From: Eubacterium sp.
Lineage (GTDB): Bacteria > Bacillota > Clostridia > Lachnospirales > CAG-274
DNA: 26,206 nucleotides
Assembly (NCBI GenBank): GCA_020859645.1
Contig: JAJBVU010000040.1
Coordinates: forward strand, 9,493 to 35,698
Reading direction: 5' to 3'
This document shows positions 8,154-16,158 of the stretch, in pieces; the stretch's first letter is position 1; every line of letters begins with the position of its first letter. Under the pieces are notes generated by a model. That model had not been told where the DNA came from, made no database searches, and worked only from the letters and a program-made list of their open reading frames with translations. The position numbers and the translations under genes were made by a program.

Positions 8154-10265
8154 TTATCGTTTTATCTCTTCCATAGTATAGGCTTCGATAATGTCGCCTA
8201 CCTTAATATCATTAAATTTATTCAAGCAAATACCGCATTCAAAGTTGGTTGTTACCTCTTTAACATCGTCTTTATAACGGCGGAGAGTAGCTACCTCTCC
8301 CTCATAAATTACAACATTGTCTCTTAAGAGACGAACACTTGAATTTCTTGTGATTTTGCCGTCCTTAACATAGCTTCCGGCAATAGTGCCCACGCCCGAA
8401 GCATTGAATGTCTGGCGAACCTCTGCGTGACCCAAAATCTTTTCTGCATATTCGGGGTCAAGCATACCCTTAATAGCCGCTGTAATATCGTCAATAGCAT
8501 TATAAATAACTCTGTAAAGACGAATATCAACCTGCTGATCCTCAGCTACACTCTTAGCTGAGTTTTCGGGACGGACGTTAAAGCCTATAATAATGGCATT
8601 TGAAGCGGAAGCAAGGGTAACGTCGGACTCCGTAATGGCTCCTACGCCGCCGTGTATAGTACGAATTCTGACCTCATCGTTTGAAAGCTTTTCAAGAGAA
8701 GCCCTAACCGCTTCAACAGAACCCTGAACATCTGCCTTAATGACAATGTTAAGCTCTTTAACGCTGCCTGCCTGAATTTGGCTGAAAAGATCGTCAAGGG
8801 ATATTTTCTGAGTGTCCTTAAGCATATCAATTCTTGACTTGGCAATTATAGATTCCGCAACCTGTCTTGCCTGTTTGTCGTTTTTAGCCACATGGAAGGT
8901 GTCTCCGGCGTGAGGAACATCGTTAAGCCCCAGAATTTCAACAGGTACGGAAGGCCCTGCGGTCTTAATCTGCTTGCCCTTATCGTTTATCATTGCTCTT
9001 ACCTTGCCGTAGGCTGCGCCCACAACAATTGAGTCGCCTACGTGAAGGGTTCCGGCTTTAACGAGAGCTGTTGCAACGGGACCTCTGCCCTTGTCAAGTC
9101 TTGCTTCTATGATGTTGCCTTCGGCACGCTTGTCGGGGTTAGCCTTAAGCTCCTTCATTTCCGCTACAAGGGTAATCATTTCAAGAAGCTGGTCGATACC
9201 CTCTTTTGTAACTGCGGAAACGGGAACGGCAATAGTTTCTCCGCCCCAATCCTCAACTATAAGCCCGTATTCCACAAGCTCCTGTTTAACTCTTTCGGGG
9301 TTAGCGGAGGGCTTGTCGATTTTGTTTATAGCTACTATAATGTCAACCCCGGCTGCTTTGGCGTGGTTTATAGCTTCAACTGTCTGGGGCATAACGCCGT
9401 CATCTGCGGCAACAACCAAAACCGCTATATCAGTAACCAACGCACCTCTCATACGCATAGCCGTAAAGGCTTCGTGACCGGGAGTATCTAAAAATGTGAT
9501 GGGCTTTCCGTTTATGGAAACGGTGTAAGCGCCTATGTGCTGGGTTATGCCGCCGGCTTCCTCGGCGGTAACCTTGGTTTTTCTGATAGCGTCGAGAAGA
9601 GAGGTTTTGCCGTGGTCAACGTGACCCATAACAACTACAACAGGGGGACGCTCCTTAAGGCTTGCAGGGTCATCCTCTTCTGAAGAAAGAATTTCCTCTG
9701 CAATATCCTTCTCCGTTTCCTCTTCTACAATTACGCCGTAGTCCTCGCAGATTTTTTCCGCAAGGTCTCTTTCGATTTCCTGATTTATGCTAGCCATAAC
9801 GCCCTTCATCATAAGCTTCATAATGATTTCGGAGCTTTTCTTGCCCAGCTTATCCGCAAGGTCGCCTACGGTAACTGTGGGAGGAAGCTCTATAACTGAA
9901 ATTTCCTCCTCTTCCTCAACAGGCTCGGGAACAGGCTCAGGCTCTTTGGGAACAAACTTATTTTTGTTCTTTTTCTTATTCTTTTTGTTCTTTTTGGGGG
10001 CTTCCGCTTGGGCTGCAGGGGCGTCCTGTTTAGGCTGTTCCTGCTTAGGCTGAGGCTTATTTTCTTTTTTAGACTCTTTTTTGGGCTCTGCCTTAGGTTC
10101 TTCCTTGGGCTTATTTTCTTCGGCAATAAGCTCACGAAGCATTTCTTCCTCTTCGGGCTTAAGACCGCTGGAGGCAACCTTGCCCGTTACTCCCAAATCG
10201 TTAAGTTTTTTTATGATTTCGGCATTGGATAAACCAAGCTCTTTAGATAATTCTCTTATTCTCAT
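8154..10265 (-). CDS. infB: Translation initiation factor IF-2
   Basis: IF-2 is the GTPase that places fMet-tRNA on the 30S subunit and promotes subunit joining. The 703-residue form starts with the IF2 N-terminal helix domain MRIRELSKELGLSNAEIIKKL, followed by a Lys/Glu/Pro-rich linker (about 50-120). The G domain carries GHVDHGKT (214-221), DTPGHE (260-265) and NKID (314-317), and domains II to IV follow to the C-terminus. I chose the ATG at 10265 because GGAGGTG sits about 9 nt upstream and the protein then begins as the family does; the open frame to 10328 would overlap ylxQ. It lies 19 nt after ylxQ. Confidence 0.97.
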   Translation of the reverse strand: MRIRELSKELGLSNAEIIKKLNDLGVTGKVASSGLKPEEEEMLRELIAEENKPKEEPKAEPKKESKKENKPQPKQEQPKQDAPAAQAEAPKKNKKNKKKNKNKFVPKEPEPVPEPVEEEEEISVIELPPTVTVGDLADKLGKKSSEIIMKLMMKGVMASINQEIERDLAEKICEDYGVIVEEETEKDIAEEILSSEEDDPASLKERPPVVVVMGHVDHGKTSLLDAIRKTKVTAEEAGGITQHIGAYTVSINGKPITFLDTPGHEAFTAMRMRGALVTDIAVLVVAADDGVMPQTVEAINHAKAAGVDIIVAINKIDKPSANPERVKQELVEYGLIVEDWGGETIAVPVSAVTKEGIDQLLEMITLVAEMKELKANPDKRAEGNIIEARLDKGRGPVATALVKAGTLHVGDSIVVGAAYGKVRAMINDKGKQIKTAGPSVPVEILGLNDVPHAGDTFHVAKNDKQARQVAESIIAKSRIDMLKDTQKISLDDLFSQIQAGSVKELNIVIKADVQGSVEAVRASLEKLSNDEVRIRTIHGGVGAITESDVTLASASNAIIIGFNVRPENSAKSVAEDQQVDIRLYRVIYNAIDDITAAIKGMLDPEYAEKILGHAEVRQTFNASGVGTIAGSYVKDGKITRNSSVRLLRDNVVIYEGEVATLRRYKDDVKEVTTNFECGICLNKFNDIKVGDIIEAYTMEEIKR

Positions 10266-10284
10266 AAATCCTTCACCTCCGTAA

Positions 10285-10596
10285 TTATTCAACCGGCAGG
10301 GAAAAATCCTTATAAACCCTGTCTGCAAGACCCTTGTCGGTTATGGCAAAAACCGTTCTGTTGACCTTGCCTACGGCGTGAGACAGTGTGTCTTTTTCGC
10401 CGAATATAAGAACAGGAATATTATAATATTTCCCCTTATTTACAAATTTATTTTTCGTGTTTTCCGCTGCGTCCTCAGGCACAATAATAAGGTAAACCTC
10501 TCCGTGTTTAACTGAAATTTCAACGGTCTGTTCTCCCGTTAAAAGCTTTCCTGCCTTTTGACAGAGAGACAGCATAAAGAGATTAGGGCTTTTCAT
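10285..10596 (-). CDS. ylxQ: L7Ae/L30e-family putative RNA-binding protein YlxQ
   Basis: This 103-residue L7Ae-like protein shows LSLCQKAGKLLTGEQTVEISV and later YLIIVPEDAAENTKNKF, a typical K-turn-binder fold signature for the YlxQ group. It has no catalytic residues; family members bind structured RNA, and the cellular role is not well settled. The ATG overlaps the end of ylxR by 14 nt and is served by GAGGAG inside ylxR. The ylxR-ylxQ-infB order is conserved in Firmicutes. Confidence 0.92.
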   Translation of the reverse strand: MKSPNLFMLSLCQKAGKLLTGEQTVEISVKHGEVYLIIVPEDAAENTKNKFVNKGKYYNIPVLIFGEKDTLSHAVGKVNRTVFAITDKGLADRVYKDFSLPVE

Positions 10597-10861
10597 AGGC
10601 TTTAAGCTCCTCTCTTAAGCTTTCATAAACCTCTGAGGGAACCGCCGATTTAAAGGAACGCTCTAAGCCCTTTGACTTTTCCGCCTTGTTTAAACAGTCG
10701 GGGTTGGGGCAGATATAAGCACCTCTGCCGGGCTTTTTGCCTACAGGGTCTAAAGAAAATGTTCCGTCCTCAGAACGGACTATTCTTATAAGCTCCTTTT
10801 TATTTTTCATTTCCTGACAGCCTGTGCATTTTCTCAGCGGAATTTTACGCTTTTTAAGCAT
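10583..10861 (-). CDS. ylxR: YlxR family nucleic-acid-binding protein
   Basis: This 92-residue basic protein shows PLRKCTGCQEMKNKKELIRIV and GRGAYICPNPDCLNKAEK, the hallmark YlxR pattern including the GRGAYxC element. YlxR is encoded between nusA and infB in Firmicutes and has been linked to RNA binding, including modulation of RNase P (RnpM). An AAGGAG site precedes the ATG. It starts 22 nt after nusA and overlaps ylxQ, so the three are co-expressed. Confidence 0.93.
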   Translation of the reverse strand: MLKKRKIPLRKCTGCQEMKNKKELIRIVRSEDGTFSLDPVGKKPGRGAYICPNPDCLNKAEKSKGLERSFKSAVPSEVYESLREELKAYEKP

Positions 10862-10883
10862 ACAATCACTCCTTGGGTGTCAG

Positions 10884-12146
10884 TTATTCTTCTTCTGTTT
10901 CGGCAGCTTCTTCAGCTGCTTCGTCGTCAGCTATATCAGCTTCTGTTTCGTCGGCTTCTGCTTCTGTATCAACTGTTTCAACAGCTTCTTCAACTGTCTC
11001 AACAGCTTCGATTTCCTCCGAAACATCGGCTTCTTCCGCTGTCTCGTCCTTTTCAGGCTCTTCAATATCTAAAAACTTTGTGGCGATTGCCTGGGCTTCG
11101 CTCTTAATGTCTATTTTTCTTCCCGTAAGTCTTGCGGCAAGACGGACATTCTGACCCTCCTTGCCTATGGCAAGACTGAGCTGGTTATCCGCTACAACAA
11201 CCTTTGCAAACTTTTCCGTTTCCGTTTCGCCGGTGGCAACGGCAATAACCTTAGCAGGGCTTAAAGCTGCTTTTATAAATTCGCCGGGATCCTCGCTCCA
11301 AGGGATAATGTCTATTTTTTCACCCTTAAGCTCGTCAACGATTACGTTTACTCTCTGACCGTTGTGACCTACACAGGCACCCACAGGATCAACCTCGGGG
11401 TTCTTAGAATATACGGCAATTTTTGTTCTTGAACCGGCTTCTCTTGCTATGCTCTTGATTTCAACCGTTCCGTCGAAAATTTCGGGAACCTCAAGCTCGA
11501 AAAGACGCTTTACAAGCTCGTAGTGGGTTCTTGAAACATTTATCTGAGGGCCTCTTGAGGTCTGACGAACCTCTAAGATATAAACCTTTATTCTGTCATT
11601 AAACTTATATTCTTCACCGGGGATCTGTTCTCTGAAGGGCAGCATAGCTTCCATTTTGCCTAAAGAGACGATTACGTTTCGTCTTTCGGTTCTCTGAACT
11701 ATGGCTGTGTCAATATCCTTTTCTTTAACGATATATTCGTTATAGAGCTTTTCACGCTCTGCTTCACGGAATTTCTGAACGAAAACCTGTTTAGCGGTTT
11801 GGGCTGAAATTCTGTCGAAGTTTTTGGGCGTAACCTCTACGTCTATAAGATCCTCTATTTCGGCGTCAGGGTTAATTTCCCTTGCTTCTTCAAGAGAAAT
11901 TTCCGTGTTGGGGTCGAAAACCTCTTCAACAGCTTCCTTTTGGGCAATAACCTTTATGTCCCCTGTTTCTCTGTTTATTTCAACCCTTGCGTTTTGAGTT
12001 GAGCCGTAATTTTTTTTGCAGGCAGTGAGAAGAGAGGCTTCGATTGCTTCAAAAATAATTTCCTTATCAATGCCTTTTTCCTTTTCTACAAGATTAAGAG
12101 CTGTTATAAACTCTTTTTTATCAAGTACACGGTCTTTCTTATCCAT
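10884..12146 (-). CDS. nusA: Transcription termination/antitermination factor NusA
   Basis: NusA binds RNA polymerase and modulates pausing, termination and antitermination. In order: N-terminal polymerase-binding domain, S1 domain (RNVIVSLGKMEAMLPFREQ), KH1 (GACVGHNGQRVNVIV) and KH2 (LAIGKEGQNVRLAARLTG). The 420-residue length fits Gram-positive NusA, which lacks the two C-terminal acidic repeat domains of the E. coli protein. Instead the last 60 or so residues form a low-complexity tail rich in Glu, Ala, Asp and Thr. GGGAGG precedes the ATG. It follows rimP by 52 nt. The operon leader carries terminator-like structure on which NusA itself could act. Confidence 0.97.
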   Translation of the reverse strand: MDKKDRVLDKKEFITALNLVEKEKGIDKEIIFEAIEASLLTACKKNYGSTQNARVEINRETGDIKVIAQKEAVEEVFDPNTEISLEEAREINPDAEIEDLIDVEVTPKNFDRISAQTAKQVFVQKFREAEREKLYNEYIVKEKDIDTAIVQRTERRNVIVSLGKMEAMLPFREQIPGEEYKFNDRIKVYILEVRQTSRGPQINVSRTHYELVKRLFELEVPEIFDGTVEIKSIAREAGSRTKIAVYSKNPEVDPVGACVGHNGQRVNVIVDELKGEKIDIIPWSEDPGEFIKAALSPAKVIAVATGETETEKFAKVVVADNQLSLAIGKEGQNVRLAARLTGRKIDIKSEAQAIATKFLDIEEPEKDETAEEADVSEEIEAVETVEEAVETVDTEAEADETEADIADDEAAEEAAETEEE

Positions 12147-12198
12147 TTTTTTGTTTTCCTCCCGTTTTTCGGAACAAATGTTAAACCTTTTATAACCT

Positions 12199-12660
12199 TT
12201 ACAGTATTACTGCCAAACGGCACACAGCCGTTTCTGAACGGTCGAAGCTAAGCTCTCCGTCCTCTGTTTTTATTATAATTTTTCCGTCAACAAGCCCTAT
12301 AAGCTCTCCCTCAAACTCCTTTGTTCCGTCTTTGGGCTTATAAAGCTTTATTTCAACTGTTCTTCCTTTATATTTTTCATATTCGAAGTCTTTTTTCAAA
12401 ATTCTGTCAAGACCCGGAGAACTGACCTCTAAGGTATAAGCCTCTTCAATAAAATCGTCTCTGTCTAAAACCGCTTCAAGGTCACGGCTGACGGCTTCGC
12501 AGTCGTCTATGGTGATTCCTCCCGGCTTGTCAATATAAACACGAAGATATTTTGTTCCGCCTTCTTTAACAAACTCAGCTTCCACAAGCTCAAGACCGGC
12601 TTTGTTTGTTATGCCCGATGCAATATCTTCTACCTTTTCAACTATTTCCTTTACCTTCAC
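12199..12660 (-). CDS. rimP: Ribosome maturation factor RimP
   Basis: RimP is needed for maturation of the 30S subunit. The 153-residue product shows the family blocks GLELVEAEFVKEGG, LRVYIDKPGGITIDDCEAVSR, YTLEVSSPGLDRILKK and the C-terminal SH3-like part (YKGRTVEIKLY). The start is a GTG at 12660 with AGGGTGA upstream at about 6 nt. It is the first gene of the operon; the promoter lies about 280 nt upstream. Confidence 0.95.
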   Translation of the reverse strand: MKVKEIVEKVEDIASGITNKAGLELVEAEFVKEGGTKYLRVYIDKPGGITIDDCEAVSRDLEAVLDRDDFIEEAYTLEVSSPGLDRILKKDFEYEKYKGRTVEIKLYKPKDGTKEFEGELIGLVDGKIIIKTEDGELSFDRSETAVCRLAVIL

Positions 12661-12713
12661 CCAATCACCCTTTCGTTTAATTAATGAACCTTAAATTTAT
12701 CGAGTTATAAAGG

Positions 12714-12748
12714 TCGATTGCTGCGTGCTGACGCACTCCCGCAATCGA
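12714..12748 (-). other. Nested stem-loop in the rimP leader
   Basis: TCGATTGC (12714-12721) pairs with GCAATCGA (12741-12748). Inside it TGCGT (12722-12726) pairs with ACGCA (12731-12735) around a GCTG loop, with CTCCC as a bulge. This gives 13 perfect pairs in 35 nt, about 54 nt upstream of the rimP start. Function is unknown. Confidence 0.7.
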
Positions 12749-12810
12749 CACCGCCATTCGTAATCCGCTCATTTTCCTACGGAAAATGGCTACTTACTCA
12801 TGTCGGTTAG

Positions 12811-12870
12811 GTTCTCTAATGACCAATCATCTATGCAAGCAAGCTTGCTATCTGATTGGTCATTGAGAAC
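12811..12870 (-). other. Long imperfect palindrome in the rimP leader
   Basis: GTTCTC-T-AATGACCAATCA (12811-12829) pairs with TGATTGGTCATT-GAGAAC (12853-12870), with a single bulged T. Between the arms is a second perfect palindrome, GCAAGC-AA-GCTTGC (12835-12848). No U-tract follows, so it is not a classical terminator. It could be a mobile-repeat remnant or a structured leader element. Confidence 0.8.
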
Positions 12871-12886
12871 ACTTTATAATACAAAA

Positions 12887-12911
12887 GAAGAGTGGGCGTA
12901 ACCCACTCTTC
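12887..12911 (-). terminator. Terminator-like hairpin: leuS terminator or rimP leader attenuator
   Basis: A perfect 10-bp stem, GAAGAGTGGG with CCCACTCTTC around a 5-nt loop, is followed on the minus strand by TTTTGTATT. It lies downstream of leuS but also just downstream of the rimP promoter (about 18 nt after the expected transcription start). It may therefore terminate leuS transcripts, attenuate the nusA operon, or both. Confidence 0.7.
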
Positions 12912-12935
12912 ACGAAAACAATATTACCAAAAATT

Positions 12936-12964
12936 ATTATAACACTTGCAAGGGGCAAAATCAA
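12936..12964 (-). promoter_or_regulatory. Promoter of the rimP-nusA-infB operon
   Basis: On the minus strand: TTGATT (12964-12959), a 17-nt spacer, TATAAT (12941-12936), with an extended TGT before the -10. A small hairpin AAGGGG/CCCCTT (12950-12970) overlaps the -35 region. The predicted transcript starts near 12929 and carries a leader of about 270 nt before the rimP GTG. Confidence 0.75.
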
Positions 12965-12997
12965 CCCCTTTTTTAAACTTTTTCTTACGTTTTTTTG

Positions 12998-15409
12998 TTA
13001 CTTGACAACAATATTTAAAATTTTGTTCTTAACATAAATTTCTTTGAATATATTCTTGCCTTCAAGGAACTTTTTAACGGAAGCTTCGCTGTGAGCCTTT
13101 TCCTTAACGGAAGCCTCGTCCTCATCAAGGGCAATTGTAATTTTACCTCTGACCTTACCGTTTACTGTTACGGCAATAGTTACCTGCTGTTCGATTGTTT
13201 TGGCTTCGTCATATTCGGGCCACTTTGTTTGGAAGAGATAGCCCTCAAAGCCTGCGATCTGCCAAAGCTCCTCTGTTATGTGGGAAGCTACGGGGTTAAG
13301 CAGTGTAATATATGTCTTAAACTCCGCTTTGTTTATGCGTTTAGCGGCATAGAAGTCATTGAGAAGAGACATAAGAGCCGCAATTGCAGTGTTGAACTTA
13401 AGCCCTTCATAGTCGTTTGAAACCTTTTTGATTGTCTGATGCATTTTTGTTTCAAATTCCTTTGAATAGCTGTCGCCGTCAACAAGAAATTCCTGAAGCT
13501 TCCAAACTCTGTCTAAGAACCTTCTTACGCCTTTAACGCCGTTCTGGGACCAGCTTGCCGCCATATCGAATGCGCCTATAAACATTTCGTAGGTACGGAG
13601 AGTATCTGCGCCGAACTCCCTTATAATGTCGTCGGGGTTTACAACGTTTCCTCTTGACTTAGACATCTTTTCGCCGTTTTCGCCCAAAATCATGCCGTGA
13701 GATGTTCTCTTCTGATAAGGCTCCTTTGTGGGAACAACCCCTATATCATAGAGGAATTTATGCCAAAAACGTGAGTAAAGAAGGTGGAGTGTGGTGTGCT
13801 CCATACCGCCGTTATACCAGTCGATAGGTGTCCAGTATTCAAGGGCTTCCTTGCTTGCCAAAGCATTTTTGTTGTGAGGGTCGGTATAGCGGAGGAAATA
13901 CCATGATGAGCCTGCCCACTGGGGCATTGTGTCCGTTTCTCTCTTTGCAGGGCCTCCGCAGCAGGGACAGGTTGTGTTTACCCAGTCGGTCATAGCCGCA
14001 AGAGGAGACTCACCTGTGTCAGTAGGCATATAGCTTTCAACCTCGGGAAGCATAAGGGGCAGCTCTTCCTCAGAAATGGGAACATATCCGCACTTGTCAC
14101 AGTGAACAATAGGTATAGGCTCGCCCCAGTAACGCTGACGGGAGAATACCCAGTCACGAAGCTTAAAGTTAACCTTTTTGTGACCGATACCTTTTTCTTC
14201 GAGGTATTCTATCATTTTCGCCTTGGCTGCCTTAACCTCCAAGCCGTTCAAAAATTCCGAGTTTACCAAAATTCCGCTGTTTACGTCTGTGTAAACCTCT
14301 TCAAGAACATTTCCTCCGGCAACAACCTCGATTATAGGCAGACCGAACTTCTTTGCAAAATCCCAGTCACGTTCATCATGGGCGGGAACTGCCATAATAG
14401 CGCCTGTTCCGTAGCTCATAAGAACATAGTCGGAGATCCATACGGGGATTTCCTTTCCGTTTACTGGATTGATTGCTCTGATTCCCTTAATTTCAACGCC
14501 TGTCTTTTCCTTAACAAGCTCTGTTCTTTCGAAGTCCGATTTCTTAGCGGCTTCTTCTCTGTAGGCTACGGCTTCATCATAATTCTCTATAATGCCCTTA
14601 TATTTTTCGATTAAGGGGTGTTCGGGAGAAATTACCATATATGTTGCGCCGAAAAGCGTGTCGGGTCTTGTGGTGTAAACAGTCAGGGTTTCGTCAAGGT
14701 CTTTAAGCTTAAAGTCAACCTCTGCTCCCTCTGAGCGGCCGATCCAGTTCTTTTGGCTTATTTTGATTTTTTCCACATAGTCAAGATCGTCAAGGTCTTT
14801 AATAAGTCTGTCGGCATAGGCTGTTATTTTAAGCATCCACTGGCTTTTAACCTTTCTTACTACGGGAGAACCGCAGCGTTCGCAGACGCCGTTTACAACC
14901 TCTTCGTTTGCAAGACCTACCTTGCAGCCTGTACACCAGTTTATGGGCATTTCGCTTTTATAGGCAAGCCCTTTTTTGAAAAGCTGTAAGAATATCCACT
15001 GTGTCCACTTATAATATTCCGGGTCGGTGGTGTTTATTTCTCTTGACCAGTCAAAGCTGTAGCCTATGCTCTTAAGCTGCTCCTTAAAGCGGTGAACATT
15101 GTTTTCCGTTACAATACGGGGGTGAATTTTATTCTTGATTGCATAGTTTTCCGTGGGCAGACCGAAAGCGTCCCAGCCCATAGGGAAAAGCACGTTATAT
15201 CCCTGCATTCTTCTCTTTCTTGAAATAATGTCAAGAGCGGTGTAGGGTCTGGGGTGACCTACGTGAAGTCCCTGACCGGAGGGGTAGGGGAACTCAACAA
15301 GGGCATAATATTTGGGCTTTGAAAAATCGTCTGAGGTCTTAAAGGCTTCGTTCTTTTCCCAAATATCCTGCCATTTTTTTTCAATATCCTTAGGTGAATA
15401 TTCTTTCAT
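12998..15409 (-). CDS. leuS: Leucine--tRNA ligase
   Basis: This 803-residue class Ia synthetase charges tRNA-Leu. The HIGH motif appears as GLHVGHPRPYT (HVGH at residues 49-52), and the KMSKS loop as GEKMSKSRGN near residue 580. A zinc-ribbon-like segment (NWCTGCKVGLANEE... CERCG) and the CP1 editing domain (TTRPDTLFGATYMVISPEHP; YGTGAIMAVPAHDERD) are present. A second CxxC pair lies near CPCCGGPAKRETDTMPQW. The C-terminal anticodon-binding and tail parts end at KNKILNIVVK. Length is normal for bacterial LeuRS. GGAG precedes the ATG, and a near-perfect promoter lies 55 nt upstream. I see no T-box leader; the leader is only about 48 nt. Confidence 0.98.
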   Translation of the reverse strand: MKEYSPKDIEKKWQDIWEKNEAFKTSDDFSKPKYYALVEFPYPSGQGLHVGHPRPYTALDIISRKRRMQGYNVLFPMGWDAFGLPTENYAIKNKIHPRIVTENNVHRFKEQLKSIGYSFDWSREINTTDPEYYKWTQWIFLQLFKKGLAYKSEMPINWCTGCKVGLANEEVVNGVCERCGSPVVRKVKSQWMLKITAYADRLIKDLDDLDYVEKIKISQKNWIGRSEGAEVDFKLKDLDETLTVYTTRPDTLFGATYMVISPEHPLIEKYKGIIENYDEAVAYREEAAKKSDFERTELVKEKTGVEIKGIRAINPVNGKEIPVWISDYVLMSYGTGAIMAVPAHDERDWDFAKKFGLPIIEVVAGGNVLEEVYTDVNSGILVNSEFLNGLEVKAAKAKMIEYLEEKGIGHKKVNFKLRDWVFSRQRYWGEPIPIVHCDKCGYVPISEEELPLMLPEVESYMPTDTGESPLAAMTDWVNTTCPCCGGPAKRETDTMPQWAGSSWYFLRYTDPHNKNALASKEALEYWTPIDWYNGGMEHTTLHLLYSRFWHKFLYDIGVVPTKEPYQKRTSHGMILGENGEKMSKSRGNVVNPDDIIREFGADTLRTYEMFIGAFDMAASWSQNGVKGVRRFLDRVWKLQEFLVDGDSYSKEFETKMHQTIKKVSNDYEGLKFNTAIAALMSLLNDFYAAKRINKAEFKTYITLLNPVASHITEELWQIAGFEGYLFQTKWPEYDEAKTIEQQVTIAVTVNGKVRGKITIALDEDEASVKEKAHSEASVKKFLEGKNIFKEIYVKNKILNIVVK

Positions 15410-15463
15410 AGCGATATTACTCCTTTTATTTTAAACATTTTCCTTGACTTTTTAATGGAAATC

Positions 15464-15492
15464 ATTATATCATAACCTATGTTTTTTGTCAA
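15464..15492 (-). promoter_or_regulatory. Consensus promoter of leuS
   Basis: On the minus strand: TTGACA (15492-15487), exactly 17 nt, TATAAT (15469-15464), both perfect hexamers. The -35 box overlaps the stop codon of the upstream gene ending at 15489, so this gene pair is packed tightly while leuS keeps its own start point. Confidence 0.88.
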
Positions 15493-16136
15493 TTAATAAG
15501 TAAATCCACAACCTGTTTGGGGTTATAGGGTTCGGGTGACGCTCCGTAAATAGCGATATAGCTGTTTTCAAGGTCGAAGCCGGGCAGATCCTTAAGCATA
15601 GTTGAGTTTTTAAGGCTTATGGCATAATAATGCTTAATGGGGTCAAGCTCGCTTGATGTGCTTAAAACAAGCCCTTCCTCCTCCATTTTTTCAAGGTCGT
15701 CAAGAGAATAAACAAGAGCCAGGTTTAAAAGATAGTCCTCATAGGCATATTCCTCCATACTGTCCTTATCCATAATCATAATGTTTACGTCTCCGGCTAA
15801 AAGCATAGCTGCGAATTTTTCAAGCATTGTTGAAAGCATATCCGGCTCATTGGGGTCGTCATAAAAATATTCAACCTTAACCTCATAGTTTGTGTCAGTA
15901 AGCCCTAACTCACTGTTTATAGCGTCGTAAAGAGGGTCTGTATATCCTTTTTCCTCCGGCAGCTTATAATTAAGCATAGCAACTCCGGAAAAAAGCTCCT
16001 TGTGGGGCTTGAATTTTGCATTGTATATCCACGAGCCCAATATGAATATTACCAAAATGGTTCCTAAAATGGGAACCTTATAATATTCCCAAATGTGTTC
16101 TATTTTTTTCTTAAATGTTAAATCCTGAAATGTCAT
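15489..16136 (-). CDS. Membrane-anchored protein of unknown function
   Basis: I do not recognise this 215-residue protein. One membrane segment is clear at residues 21-38 (VPILGTILVIFILGSWIY), after a short Lys-rich cytoplasmic N-terminus (TFKKKIEHIWEYYK), so the rest is likely outside the cell. The outer part is acidic and Leu/Tyr-rich, with YDAINSELGLTDTNYEV, an MLLAGDVNIMIMDKDS stretch and YIAIYGASPEPYNP near the end. MLLAGDVNIMIM loosely resembles a strand-turn of a substrate-binding fold, but this is only an impression. AAGGAACGATTA precedes the ATG. It lies 22 nt after the DUF6062-type gene, probably co-transcribed. Confidence 0.8.
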   Translation of the reverse strand: MTFQDLTFKKKIEHIWEYYKVPILGTILVIFILGSWIYNAKFKPHKELFSGVAMLNYKLPEEKGYTDPLYDAINSELGLTDTNYEVKVEYFYDDPNEPDMLSTMLEKFAAMLLAGDVNIMIMDKDSMEEYAYEDYLLNLALVYSLDDLEKMEEEGLVLSTSSELDPIKHYYAISLKNSTMLKDLPGFDLENSYIAIYGASPEPYNPKQVVDLLIN

Positions 16137-16158
16137 TAATCGTTCCTTCTTTTAAAAA

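Noticed and set aside
9042..9491. Open frames of 149 and 128 residues on the plus strand opposite infB
   Set aside because: They are antisense to the conserved G domain of IF-2, have no ribosome site, and their sequence follows from infB codons.
12714..12870. tRNA or other known structured RNA ahead of rimP
   Set aside because: The stems do not form a cloverleaf, there is no GTTCGAATC-type T-loop, and no known riboswitch core is recognisable.
12950..12970. AAGGGG/CCCCTT followed by a T-run as a plus-strand terminator
   Set aside because: No plus-strand gene lies upstream, the stem is only 6 bp, and on the minus strand no U-tract follows; it overlaps the rimP promoter.
14102..14614. 170-residue open frame on the plus strand inside leuS
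   Set aside because: Antisense shadow of the LeuRS editing-domain region; low-quality composition and no start signals.
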